From positions 186,001-250,000 of the forward strand of contig JACKBX010000009.1 of NCBI GenBank assembly GCA_020634375.1: DNA of 64,000 nucleotides. Direction: 5' to 3'. Shown one piece after another: positions 36,039 through 44,130 of the stretch. The translations under genes were made by a program, and so were the position numbers. Positions within the stretch are counted from its first letter, which is position 1. Every line of letters starts with the position of its first letter. The notes beneath the pieces were generated by a model that saw nothing but the letters and a program-made list of their open reading frames with translations, was not told the origin of the DNA and did no database searches. Source of the stretch: Ardenticatenaceae bacterium (lineage in GTDB: Bacteria > Chloroflexota > Anaerolineae > Promineifilales > Promineifilaceae).

Positions 36039-36105
36039 GCTACTAAATCCAGTAGCGTTTGGTCTGTTTCGTAGCGGGTGCTACCTCTGGTAGTAGCGGT
36101 GCTAC
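36039..36105. repeat. Cluster of GTAGC/GCTAC inverted repeats
   Basis: Between and overlapping two leftward genes: GCTAC...GTAGC at 36039-36056, GTAGC-4-GCTAC at 36071-36084 and GTAGC-3-GCTAC at 36093-36105. Could be operator half-sites or competing RNA hairpins controlling the last gene. Confidence 0.45.
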
Positions 36106-37616
36106 TGTGCTTCTGTAGCGGTCGAAATCGGCCGCCCAGCAGCGTCCAAAACACCCTTCACACGGCTGTAAGCCGCCCCCCCATCTTGCCCGTTGTACAT
36201 CTCGCGGCTGATGGCGCGGCGGCTGTGCCCAGCTGCGTCCAGGCGCAGGATTTCACGCATTTCCTGAGCGGTGACAAAGCCCCCTTCCGTTGCCAGCCCG
36301 GCCTCACGGCCTGCCATCGGTTCTGGCAGCAAGGGCTGGAACTGTGGCGACTCCGGATCACGGCGGGGGTCATAGGGAATGACGACCGGCTGTGGCTGGG
36401 CATATCCACTGCGCCACACGGCCGGGTGCTCCATGCCCCCCACCAGGTCGGGGTAATCGTTGACCGCCGCTTTGCCCAGCAGCAGAACGTGGCGGAAATT
36501 CTCCAGCAGGTCGCCCTCACCCTCGATGCCCAGCGAGCGCACGCGGGTGGACTGTGTGACGACGGCCATGAACAGGCCGAACTTACGGCCCTCGCGCATC
36601 CAGCGCCGCCAGATGGCAGCAACGGCCGTGCCTCCGCTGTCCATGATGGCCGGCATCTCTTCGGTGGCGACGGTGAGTGGTGGAAAGTGTGTCTGTCCGC
36701 CCGCCCGCTGCTGGCTGCGGCGAGTTAACTCGTCATCCATCCAGCGCATGTAATCGCGGATAGCGTCGAAATCACGGCCGCCACCGATGACGCGCACCAG
36801 GCCCCATGCACCGGGCGTGTAATGCGGGTCCAAAACAACCACGTCACCGGAACGATGTTCTACAATCTCGCGCAAAGCCATCGTTTTGCCATCGCCGGTG
36901 ACGCCAACAATGAGTACGTGTCCGGATTCCAGGCGCGGCAGCTGCATGGTGGTAGTGACGGCCGTTTCCTCCTCTTCTTCCGGTGTTTGCGTGCGAACAC
37001 TTAACGCCCGGCGCGGCTGTTGGTAATGACCGGCAGGTAGGGCTAGCAGTTCGCCATTGGTGGCGATGACTGGACGGGAGAGCTGCCAATAGCGCCAGGC
37101 CAGGAACAAGAGGAAGGCAACGGCCGTCATTGCCACAATGATGATGAGGGCGGGCAGCAGGGCGTTGATGATTTTTGCCCGCTGCACGGCCTGGTATTCC
37201 TGTGCTCGCTGCAAGCTGAGGCGCGTTTGCTCGTCGGCCATCAGCTGCGCTTCCGCTTCAGCGACGTGGGAGACGGCCGTTGCGGTGGCATTGGCGGCGA
37301 TGGCTTGCATGGTGGCCTGTGATTGCAGCGCCTGCACCGTTGCCTGTTGGACGATTTTCTCGGCGCTGCGGGTGGATTGGGCGGATACGGCCGTTGCCGT
37401 GCCCTGGGTGGCAATCTGCACAGCCTGGGTGGCCTGGGCGCTTTGGGTGGTCGCGGTGGCGGCAACGGCCGTTTCCTGGATGGCGGCATTGTCGGCGGTG
37501 GCGTAGAGATTGGCCGCTGGCTGTTGGTAACTGGTGGCCGGTGGCTGGTAGGCGGTTGAGGTGCAGGCGGTTAGCAAGATGGTGGCGATAAGAACCATGA
37601 ATAAATGGCGCATCAT
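36102..37616 (-). CDS. Membrane-anchored FtsK/HerA-type ATPase with lipoprotein-like start
   Basis: 504 residues. Residues 1-18 look like a lipoprotein signal (ILLTAC, Cys 18). Residues 40-130 form an Ala/Thr/Gln-rich coiled coil, 148-172 a transmembrane helix, and 215-500 a P-loop ATPase: GVTGDGKT is Walker A, LTVATEEMPAIMD Walker B, followed by a VVTQSTRV arginine-containing segment. The ATPase is of the FtsK/VirD4/HerA class that moves DNA across membranes. Starts ATGATG after AAGGAG. It heads a three-gene membrane cluster to its right. Role in a tailed prophage is unclear; conjugation-like transfer or plasmid-style partition are options. Confidence 0.65.
   Translation of the reverse strand: MMRHLFMVLIATILLTACTSTAYQPPATSYQQPAANLYATADNAAIQETAVAATATTQSAQATQAVQIATQGTATAVSAQSTRSAEKIVQQATVQALQSQATMQAIAANATATAVSHVAEAEAQLMADEQTRLSLQRAQEYQAVQRAKIINALLPALIIIVAMTAVAFLLFLAWRYWQLSRPVIATNGELLALPAGHYQQPRRALSVRTQTPEEEEETAVTTTMQLPRLESGHVLIVGVTGDGKTMALREIVEHRSGDVVVLDPHYTPGAWGLVRVIGGGRDFDAIRDYMRWMDDELTRRSQQRAGGQTHFPPLTVATEEMPAIMDSGGTAVAAIWRRWMREGRKFGLFMAVVTQSTRVRSLGIEGEGDLLENFRHVLLLGKAAVNDYPDLVGGMEHPAVWRSGYAQPQPVVIPYDPRRDPESPQFQPLLPEPMAGREAGLATEGGFVTAQEMREILRLDAAGHSRRAISREMYNGQDGGAAYSRVKGVLDAAGRPISTATEAQ
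36984..36999. promoter_or_regulatory. 16-bp palindromic site 6 (TGTTTGCGTGCGAACA)
   Basis: One mismatch to the dispersed prophage palindrome, inside the ATPase gene. Confidence 0.45.
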
Positions 37617-37627
37617 GACACTCCTTC

Positions 37628-37951
37628 TTACAGCAGCGCAGCTTGAATCGGCCGCTGCCAGACGACTTGAGCAGATCGCGTGGGCCAGTATAGGCGCTGC
37701 ACGTGGTGCTCATACTCACCGGTTTTGACAATGTCTATAAACTCTTCAGCGAAGAGTACGTCGGGCTGGAATACGTCTCGAACGGCCGCTGCTACGACCT
37801 TCATTTCCGTTTCACTAGGAGCCACACCAACCCGGCTGCAGGCGATGACAGCCAGGCCCATGCCGGTAGAATAGCGCAGCGCCAACCCGCCCTTTAGGCG
37901 GATAGACTTCTTTTGTGGTAGTTCACGGACTACTTGTGTCAGTTCAGTCAT
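37628..37951 (-). CDS. Hypothetical protein of ATPase cluster
   Basis: 107 residues, soluble; contains GGLALRYSTGMGLAVIACSRVG, and its C-terminus is rich in aromatic residues. Starts within the stop of the upstream gene (ATGA) and ends 12 bp before the ATPase gene, so the cluster is one transcription unit. No family recognised. Confidence 0.55.
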   Translation of the reverse strand: MTELTQVVRELPQKKSIRLKGGLALRYSTGMGLAVIACSRVGVAPSETEMKVVAAAVRDVFQPDVLFAEEFIDIVKTGEYEHHVQRLYWPTRSAQVVWQRPIQAALL

Positions 37952-38358
37952 CGTTCACCATCCCCCAGCCAGTGCGACGGGGGCACGGGCGGTACTTGAA
38001 TGATTGGACTTTGGACATAGGGCGGCTGGCTGCGTGGTCGGGATGGCCGCTGCCGCTTCTGCGCCAGGCGCATCTCGCGGGCATAACGCGTGCCAAAATA
38101 GAGGCGCAGGATGTACCAGCCCCCCACTACAAGCAGCAGCAAAACAAGCAGCACAAACCACAGCGCGACATTGGCGCGATGGCCGTCGGCGGGCGGCGTT
38201 TGGCGGCTCTGCATGATGATGTCGGTTGCGCTGGGGGGTGGGGCCACTACATCGGCGGCCAGGTCGGTCATGGCGTTGATGCTGAAGGCGCAGGAGGCAA
38301 TGGAGATGACCATCAGCAGCACGGCGACGATGATAATTACCAGGGTCGTGCGGTTCAT
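37948..38358 (-). CDS. Two-helix membrane protein of ATPase cluster
   Basis: 136 residues from the ATG at 38358 (AAGGAGG site, ATGA overlap with the upstream stop). Transmembrane helices at about 4-28 and 66-88; an extracytoplasmic loop between; a basic, Pro-rich tail. Partner of the neighbouring ATPase by position. Confidence 0.55.
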   Translation of the reverse strand: MNRTTLVIIIVAVLLMVISIASCAFSINAMTDLAADVVAPPPSATDIIMQSRQTPPADGHRANVALWFVLLVLLLLVVGGWYILRLYFGTRYAREMRLAQKRQRPSRPRSQPPYVQSPIIQVPPVPPSHWLGDGER

Positions 38359-39044
38359 GCGGCCTCCTTGCCAGGGCAGAAGCGCTGGTGTGCGTTGACT
38401 GCCTGCATCGAGCCAAACGGCCGCTGGCACTGCGGGCATGTATAGCTGGCAGGAGCGGCTTTGTGCTGGCTTTGTGCTGGCTCTGTGCTAGCTTCGGCCT
38501 GGATGCGTGCCAGCTCTTCTTTGTGGGCCAGGCGCAGCTTCAGCTTTTCCAGGTCGTGTTGGCTGGCCTCGTGACGCTCTTGTACGGCCGTGTCGTCTTG
38601 TGTGCGGCTGGATTCGCCCAGGCCGAGCAGCAGGTAGACAATGCCCGCAATGAGGAACATGGCCGTGCCCACTGCCTTCGCGTCCGCGTCCGCCCCATCC
38701 AATATCCAGATCGTGCCAATACCGATGACGAGGTAAACGGCCGTTGCTCCGGCAGCTATGCGCCATTTGGCATCGCCAGCCACATAGAATTTGACGGCCA
38801 GGTGTGCGCCCAAAATGCCCGCGCTTTCCAGGCCCAGGGCGGCAATCCCGCCGACCACCAGACCTATCCACCCCGCTTCCAGTTGCCCTGCGGCGCTGGC
38901 GACAGCGTGGGAGAGAAAGTAGGCCGGGGCGGCTGGCACGGCGAAGGGGGCCAGGCGACGAATGAGCGCCAGGGCAATGTTGCCGATGGTCTCGAATAGT
39001 TTGTCGAAAAATGCTTCTGTTTTGGATAGAATCTTGTGAGCCAT
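38355..39044 (-). CDS. Multi-pass membrane protein with C2H2 zinc finger
   Basis: 229 residues. Four hydrophobic helices between 20 and 145, a charged coiled coil (150-190), then YTCPQCQRPFGSMQAVNAHQRFC, a classical C2H2 zinc finger. C2H2 fingers are uncommon in bacteria and often bind DNA, so the protein may tether DNA to the membrane, in keeping with the adjacent DNA-translocase-type ATPase. Confidence 0.65.
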   Translation of the reverse strand: MAHKILSKTEAFFDKLFETIGNIALALIRRLAPFAVPAAPAYFLSHAVASAAGQLEAGWIGLVVGGIAALGLESAGILGAHLAVKFYVAGDAKWRIAAGATAVYLVIGIGTIWILDGADADAKAVGTAMFLIAGIVYLLLGLGESSRTQDDTAVQERHEASQHDLEKLKLRLAHKEELARIQAEASTEPAQSQHKAAPASYTCPQCQRPFGSMQAVNAHQRFCPGKEAA

Positions 39045-39068
39045 TCACCACCTCGGTTGGTGTTTGGT

Positions 39069-39100
39069 ACGGCCGTTCCCTCCGCATAGGGAACGGCCGT
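39069..39100. terminator. 13-bp hairpin built from two ACGGCCGT motifs
   Basis: ACGGCCGTTCCCT (39069-39081) pairs with AGGGAACGGCCGT (39088-39100), followed by TTTT on the + strand. Because the local genes run leftward, its U-run is on the wrong side for them; it may act as an RNA processing or attenuation hairpin, or as a terminator of antisense transcripts. Confidence 0.55.
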
Positions 39101-39111
39101 TTTGTTTCAGG

Positions 39112-39127
39112 TGTTCGCGTGCGAACA
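39112..39127. promoter_or_regulatory. 16-bp palindromic site 7 (TGTTCGCGTGCGAACA)
   Basis: Full match to the dispersed prophage palindrome, between the hairpin and the end of the upstream gene. Confidence 0.55.
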
Positions 39128-39128
39128 G

Positions 39129-39866
39129 TTAGAAATCGTCGTCGTCGTAATCTTCTTCTTCCCAGTTGTTTGCATTGACATCTTCCGAGGCCAGGAAAAC
39201 TGGCGGCCAGGGAGCGTTTTCGCGGATGATAGTCAGGCGCGTTTCCAGCGGTTCGCGCTCCAGGTTGTGGTGATAAAGCATGGAGAGGTATCCATCAGTG
39301 ACATGCTCCAGGACGGCAAGCTCTTCCCACTCGGTTTCGGGTATTTGCAGGTGCTCAAACGGCCGCTTGAGGCTTTTAGCGTGCCAGGTGGGTTCGGGGC
39401 CTGGGTCTGGTAGGCTGGGGATGTCGCCGAAATTCCCGGCGCTACAGTCCAGCAATGTGTAGTCATGTTCGCGTGCCAGCAGCGCTGCCTTTTCCATTGC
39501 GGTAGAAAGCCGCATTTGTGGGGGCATGTCGTACTGTCTTGACCAGGCGTCGTTCTCCAGCCAGTTACTTATCTCTGGCAGTTTTGCACCAGCCGGGGAA
39601 ACAACCACGATACCGCGCTTTATTGCGTAAAATACGCTGTAAAGCGGCTCTTTCGTGTATTTTGGTGGCTCTCCGGCCTGCTCTAGTTCGTCGTCAACCA
39701 GTTTATGTACCATCTCGACCGCCATCTCCCTGAGTGCAGCAATTTCCCATGCGGGATCATCATGCTCGTCAATGATGGCCTGCAACTCAATCTCTGGTCG
39801 GCAATTTGTGTAATTGCCCAGGTTTTGGGTCATTCCAAACTTCACTGTGATTTTTTCGATTTGCAT
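39129..39866 (-). CDS. Hypothetical early protein with acidic tail
   Basis: 245 residues, ribosome site AAGGAGAA. N-terminus IEKITVKFGMTQNLGNYTNCRPEIELQAII is of a type common in phage early genes of unknown role. C-terminus is strongly acidic (EEEDYDDDDF), like DNA-mimic or SSB-type tails. Function unknown; interaction with basic replication proteins is conceivable. Confidence 0.55.
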   Translation of the reverse strand: MQIEKITVKFGMTQNLGNYTNCRPEIELQAIIDEHDDPAWEIAALREMAVEMVHKLVDDELEQAGEPPKYTKEPLYSVFYAIKRGIVVVSPAGAKLPEISNWLENDAWSRQYDMPPQMRLSTAMEKAALLAREHDYTLLDCSAGNFGDIPSLPDPGPEPTWHAKSLKRPFEHLQIPETEWEELAVLEHVTDGYLSMLYHHNLEREPLETRLTIIRENAPWPPVFLASEDVNANNWEEEDYDDDDF

Positions 39867-39927
39867 GTCGTTCTCCTTGTTTGGTGCGCCTGAGGCGCGT
39901 TTAATAAACGGCCGTTGCGGCCGTGAT

Positions 39928-41871
39928 TCACAAAACGCCAGCTTCTTCCAATTCGGCCGTGACTTCCGCCATCAGGTCATCGGCAGCCCCTTCCACTTCA
40001 TCCAGGTCGGCATCGGGGTCTTGCAAGATGGCGTCGCGCTGCGCTTTGGCGGCCAGCACCTTTTCGCCATCACGCCGCGCCCGCTCCAGTTCCACACGCA
40101 GCATCGCCAGGGTTTCATCGTCGTCATTGGGCCAGATGGCGAGTAGGCGCTTGATTTCACCGTGTGCGCCCTGCTTACGCTCTTTGCTGCCATAGGTGCG
40201 GAGGTCATACCAGAAATCCAATATCAATTCGGCGTCGCGCTGTAAGTCATAGGCGCGGACACCGCTGCAAAGGGTACTGTCGGGATTCAGGCCAGCACGG
40301 GCCAGGGCGGCGCGAATGACGCGGGCCATCTCGAAGGGTTGGTATTCATGTGCTACGCCCTGCCCGCGCTCCCAAAGGAAATTGACGAGCAACTTAGCGA
40401 CGGCCTCATAGCCGTCTGGCTCGTCGGCGTCCGGTTTTTGGATCAGCGCGGGAGCTATCCTGATTGTCCGGTCGCTCAACTGCCATCCCCATTCCTCAAT
40501 AAGCGCGGCTTTTGCAGCTTTTGTCATGGCAGTAATATGTTTTTTGGCGGCCGTATCCCAGGCGTTGCGTAACTGCATCGTGGCAACGTCCTCTACCTGG
40601 GCGGTTGTGCCGTTCGTCTGGGAGACGGCCGTTGCCACATCCTGCGGCAGGTAGCCGTCGCGCACACCAATGACGATGCCGGCACGGCCGTTGTTGTCGA
40701 ATTCCTCATCGCTGCGATAGTCGCTGATGAAATAGCTGCCATCGTCTGGAGGGAACGGCCGTACACCACTGCCAAGCTGCCAACCAACGACGAAATCTAT
40801 CGGCGGCAGCTTGTCGCGGTTCTTCCAGGCTTCGGCGATGGCGCTGCGGGTGGCGGGTTCGTGCTTTGCCGGGGTGAAATCATCGCCTATCCAGGACACC
40901 GGGAGGCCGAATTCTGCGGCGACGTCGTAGACCATATCTTCGCGCAGCCGTTTCTTTTTCGTTTCCAGGCATTCAGGCTTCAAGCAGACCTGATTAACGC
41001 GGAAGTGGCATCCTTTGCAGAGTTCCTGCACCACATTATCCTGCACCGCATGTTTGGCAACAGCGGCGGGCAGCGTGTCGCCTGCATAGCGAAGGGCTTT
41101 GTCGGTATAGGCGCGTACATTATCGCTGGTCACGTTTTCCGGCTTTGCCAGCACGTTGGCGATGAAGGCGGCGGGGGCATCCAGGCGCTGCCAGTTGGAG
41201 CCAATGTCGCCCCAAATACGGCCGTCAACGGCCGTCTGGATTTCCGCCACGCGCAGCAGGTCGGCACAAACACGCTCGGAGAGACGGCCGTCGCGGTTGG
41301 CCTGCTGCACCTCTGGCGGCAGATTGAGCAGCCGCAGCTTGTTGGCGATGGTGGAGCGGGCCAGACCCCAGGCCTCGGCCACGTCGCGCTGGCTGCCGTC
41401 GCTGGCCTGCACCTGGTCGAGCTTGCGCTTCAGCAACTCGGCCTCCTCGACGGCGCTAATGTCCTTGCGCTGGTTGTTTTCCGCCCAAACTGCATCGAGC
41501 ATTTGTTGGTCGGAGAGGGTGTCAATGTGAACAGGAAAATAGCCATCTGAGTAGTTCGCTGCGCCTGCCTGGTGCAAGTGGCGAAAGGCGCGTAAACGGC
41601 GGTGGCCGAATGCGAGCTGCACCCGTGCCTCAGAACCGGCGGGCAGCGCCTTGGTTTTGCCCGCCGCCGGTTGCCCGCCGAGGCTGTCTACCGGCACAAC
41701 CGCGCCGTGCAAAACAACCCGGCCACGCGGGATTTGCATCAGGCCGAATGTTTCTGGGTAGCTGTCGAGAGCGGCGGCGATGTGCCCGGCGAGTTCGGCG
41801 ATGTCGCCGTATTCATGGCGTGCCTGGAACGGGTTGTCGTCAATCTGTGAAAGAGGAACGTAAATCAACAT
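39928..41871 (-). CDS. ParB/Spo0J-like DNA-binding protein
   Basis: 647 residues from the ATG at 41871 (AAGGAG site). N-terminal ParB domain: LSQIDDNPFQAR, FGHRRLRAFRHL and AENNQRKDISAVEEAELL are boxes I-III; SQRDVAEAWGLARSTIANKL is the HTH. A Cys cluster (CKGCHF...CLKPEC, about residues 325-345) may bind zinc. The C-terminal 300 residues are unlike chromosomal ParB. May act in partition, replication control or host takeover. No ParA is encoded nearby. The same frame is open upstream to 42390 through the cold-shock gene. Confidence 0.75.
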   Translation of the reverse strand: MLIYVPLSQIDDNPFQARHEYGDIAELAGHIAAALDSYPETFGLMQIPRGRVVLHGAVVPVDSLGGQPAAGKTKALPAGSEARVQLAFGHRRLRAFRHLHQAGAANYSDGYFPVHIDTLSDQQMLDAVWAENNQRKDISAVEEAELLKRKLDQVQASDGSQRDVAEAWGLARSTIANKLRLLNLPPEVQQANRDGRLSERVCADLLRVAEIQTAVDGRIWGDIGSNWQRLDAPAAFIANVLAKPENVTSDNVRAYTDKALRYAGDTLPAAVAKHAVQDNVVQELCKGCHFRVNQVCLKPECLETKKKRLREDMVYDVAAEFGLPVSWIGDDFTPAKHEPATRSAIAEAWKNRDKLPPIDFVVGWQLGSGVRPFPPDDGSYFISDYRSDEEFDNNGRAGIVIGVRDGYLPQDVATAVSQTNGTTAQVEDVATMQLRNAWDTAAKKHITAMTKAAKAALIEEWGWQLSDRTIRIAPALIQKPDADEPDGYEAVAKLLVNFLWERGQGVAHEYQPFEMARVIRAALARAGLNPDSTLCSGVRAYDLQRDAELILDFWYDLRTYGSKERKQGAHGEIKRLLAIWPNDDDETLAMLRVELERARRDGEKVLAAKAQRDAILQDPDADLDEVEGAADDLMAEVTAELEEAGVL

Positions 41872-41885
41872 GGGGTACTCCTTAT

Positions 41886-42203
41886 CTAGCTGTGGCGCAG
41901 GATGCGCACGTTTTGAGCTTGAGGGCCTCGACCCTTGTCTACCAGGTCGAACTTGACCCAATCGCCGTCCTGTAGAGCGCGGTAACCGTGCCCGTCGATG
42001 GCGCTGTAATGAACGAAAATGTCTTGGTGCTCGTCGTCGTAGACGGCCGTTAGTTCTGGGTCGTCTGGCACGATAAAACCGAATCCCTTTTCGGCGTTGA
42101 ACCATTTCACTTGACCGGTGTGTCCGGTAGTTAGGTGATGGCGGCCTTGGGGTGTTGGTGGGGATGCCGTATGCGTTTGGTAAATTGGTTGTGGTTCTGT
42201 CAT
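41886..42203 (-). CDS. Cold-shock domain protein
   Basis: 105 residues from the ATG at 42203 with an AGGAG site. GQVKWFNAEKGFGFI and DIFVHYSAI are the RNP1/RNP2 motifs of CspA-type OB folds that bind single-stranded nucleic acid. About 38 extra N-terminal residues precede the domain, and the loop after RNP1 is longer than in CspA. Lies 14 bp upstream of the ParB-like start. Confidence 0.85.
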   Translation of the reverse strand: MTEPQPIYQTHTASPPTPQGRHHLTTGHTGQVKWFNAEKGFGFIVPDDPELTAVYDDEHQDIFVHYSAIDGHGYRALQDGDWVKFDLVDKGRGPQAQNVRILRHS

Positions 42204-42204
42204 C

Positions 42205-42390
42205 ACGACTCCTGTACTTGAAATAATCACCTGGCTCCTTCCAGGTGGCTCGCCCATGCTGCTTCCAGCAAACTGGGCAATAAATAACAATGTCAGCAAT
42301 TAGCTGCGCTTCCTGCGGGCCGAAATCGAAACGGGTGTCATCGTTGCTGACGGTGATGGTGTGACCGCAGGAGAAAAGCAAATCAATCAT
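42205..42390 (-). CDS. Small zinc-ribbon open frame, possibly fused to ParB-like gene
   Basis: Starts at an ATG overlapping the stop of the initiator gene, with GGAG upstream. The first ~62 residues (LLFSCGH...IYCPVC) look like a zinc-binding protein. No stop follows: the frame runs through the cold-shock gene in another frame, where it reads as Arg/Pro-rich noise, into the ParB-like protein. Either the natural stop has been lost, or an 820-residue fusion is made. Coordinates mark only the protein-like part. Confidence 0.4.
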
Positions 42391-43763
42391 GAGGCTCCAT
42401 CTACAACGGCCGTAATGGACAGTGGCTTACCGGCGACGGCCGACAGAGTGCGTGCGACGGTGTCTGCGAGACGGCCGTTGATCCACTGCGCGGCATAGTC
42501 GTTGCGCACGAGCACCTGTGCCCCTATTCCGTTGAGGTGCAGTTTGCTGTCCTTTAACCAGGTGGCGAAGGTTTGCTTCGTCATCTGTAATTCCAGTTCA
42601 CCCAACGTTGATTCCCACACTGCTGCCTCGTCTACACTCATTTCGTAGCTGGTCTTTGGCGGGATAGGAGTTGGTCTAAGGACAGGTGGTGCAGGTTCTT
42701 CGTCTTCGGCAGAAGCTGGCGGCGGCGGCATCAGGCTGGGCGGGGCAAATGCTTCATGAGCCATGTACAGCTTGCGTAAGGTGTCGGGCGGCAGGTCAAA
42801 GGTCAGCAGCACCTGCGGAAGATACAACTTTCCGGCGTAGCGGCTCGTTTCGGCCGCATCCAGAGCCAGACGCCGTTCCTGGTCGTTCATCGCCAGCCAG
42901 GCGCGGGCCAGGCGGCGCAAGTCCGCAGGAAGATTGGCGCCCTTTCGCCAACTGGCGATGGTGATTGCAAGCGGGTCCCGCTCGCGCTTCGCCATTCGCT
43001 CTTGATTCAGGCGCATCCAAAAGGCCCAGCCCAGGGCTGTTTCGGCCGTGAGGTTGTGTTGGGCGATTTCGGCTTGAATATTCCCCACGAAACCGAGCCA
43101 GTTCAGCACGGCTTCAACGACTTTGGGATTGGTGGTATCTGGCTGTAGCTGCTTCGCGTGCGCGTGCGCGGGTGTTGTTGTTGCTGTTTTTAGATCATTA
43201 ATAACAACAACATTAGTTATTAATGGATCGTCTGCACTTTTAGTCGAGTGGGCTTTCCGCCTTTCGCTTTCCGCCTTTCCGCCTTTTCCGCCTTTGTTTT
43301 CCGCCTTTAGCTCTAAAATTTCCGCCTTTATGCCTAGAATTTCCGCCTTTAGTTCAGCAAAGGCGGAAAGAAACGCGGGGTTTGCTTCCGCCTTTGCTGG
43401 CTCATCATTTTTCCCTTTGCCCTCAAAGGCGGAAAAGTTAACGGGGTTTGCTTCCGCCTTTCCGCCTTTGTTTTCCGCCTTTATTTCTGGCATTGGTAGC
43501 AAGATATGGTAAGCCGAAGGGTTGCCTGGCCCGCTGCCAATTCTGGTTTGCACCAACTCGCCGTCAGCGCATAAGTTGTTAATACGGTTGCGGATGGTGC
43601 GGCCGGTGCAGTTAAAGCGCTCGGCCATCGTGGTTTGGTTGGGCGCTGGGTCGATAACGCCGGCGTCGTCGGCGTATTCGGCCAGGTACAGCAGCAGGCG
43701 GAATTGGCCGAGGTTTGCTTGCGTTGAGTGCCGAGAAACGGCCGTCAGCGCCTGCCAGCTCAT
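42387..43763 (-). CDS. Replication initiator: winged HTH plus DnaA N-terminal-like domain
   Basis: 458 residues from the ATG at 43763 (GGGGAGG site; ATGA overlap with the upstream stop). Residues 1-95 are a helix-turn-helix domain (TTMAERFNCTGRTIRNRINNL), as in phage replication proteins. A repetitive Lys/Ala/Glu/Gly-rich linker (100-175) is encoded by the iteron array. Residues 385-455 (VWESTLGELELQMTKQTFATWL...YAAQWINGRL) resemble DnaA domain I, which recruits helicase. It probably binds its own coding sequence and starts replication, like lambda O. Confidence 0.75.
   Translation of the reverse strand: MSWQALTAVSRHSTQANLGQFRLLLYLAEYADDAGVIDPAPNQTTMAERFNCTGRTIRNRINNLCADGELVQTRIGSGPGNPSAYHILLPMPEIKAENKGGKAEANPVNFSAFEGKGKNDEPAKAEANPAFLSAFAELKAEILGIKAEILELKAENKGGKGGKAESERRKAHSTKSADDPLITNVVVINDLKTATTTPAHAHAKQLQPDTTNPKVVEAVLNWLGFVGNIQAEIAQHNLTAETALGWAFWMRLNQERMAKRERDPLAITIASWRKGANLPADLRRLARAWLAMNDQERRLALDAAETSRYAGKLYLPQVLLTFDLPPDTLRKLYMAHEAFAPPSLMPPPPASAEDEEPAPPVLRPTPIPPKTSYEMSVDEAAVWESTLGELELQMTKQTFATWLKDSKLHLNGIGAQVLVRNDYAAQWINGRLADTVARTLSAVAGKPLSITAVVDGAS
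43186..43225. promoter_or_regulatory. AT-rich stretch beside the iterons, candidate unwinding element
   Basis: About 40 bp very rich in A and T (TTAATAACAACAACATTAGT within it), inside the initiator gene and 30 bp from the first iteron, the usual arrangement of a duplex-unwinding element at an iteron origin. Confidence 0.5.
43256..43482. repeat. Iteron array, candidate prophage replication origin
   Basis: Thirteen exact copies of TCCGCCTTT in 227 bp: eleven on the + strand (starting at 43256, 43270, 43278, 43287, 43300, 43321, 43342, 43387, 43453, 43461, 43474) and two inverted (43359, 43425). Several are spaced 8-14 bp. They lie in the initiator gene, next to an AT-rich stretch. Confidence 0.75.
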
Positions 43764-44062
43764 ATAGCCTCCCCTGCTATGACTTTCTGTGACTTGTTCC
43801 ATTGCGCCGCTTCCATTGCTGCTGCCTCTACTTCGTGCAGTGCGTGTGGCAAACTATATAAAAAAATGATGCCGGGGCGTTTATCATGCTCCGTCCAAAA
43901 AAAGCCGTGCCCGGCGCGGATGGCGGCGCGGCTCAGTGTTTGGCGCACATCCATCTGGCCGCTGCCGGAGGCGTTTTGCTGCCGCAGCCGCAGCCAGGTT
44001 GCCGCCGCTTCGTCCAGTCCTGTTTCCAGGCTGAGGTAAGTTAATTTGTCAATAACGCTCAT
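43760..44062 (-). CDS. Hypothetical early protein
   Basis: 100 residues, GGAAGGAAG ribosome site. Helical; GLDEAAATWLRLRQQNASGSGQMDVRQTL hints at a small DNA-binding or helical bundle protein. Stop overlaps the initiator start. Confidence 0.5.
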   Translation of the reverse strand: MSVIDKLTYLSLETGLDEAAATWLRLRQQNASGSGQMDVRQTLSRAAIRAGHGFFWTEHDKRPGIIFLYSLPHALHEVEAAAMEAAQWNKSQKVIAGEAI

Positions 44063-44130
44063 ACTTCCTTCCTTGTGATCATTAGAACGACTGTGCTAAA
44101 ATACAAGTGCCCAACGTTGTAAGTGAAGCT

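Noticed and set aside
43250..43490. CRISPR-like array from the regularly repeated TCCGCCTTT
   Set aside because: The unit is 9 bp with spacers of a few bases to about 60, in both orientations, inside a coding gene beside an AT-rich stretch; this is an iteron array.
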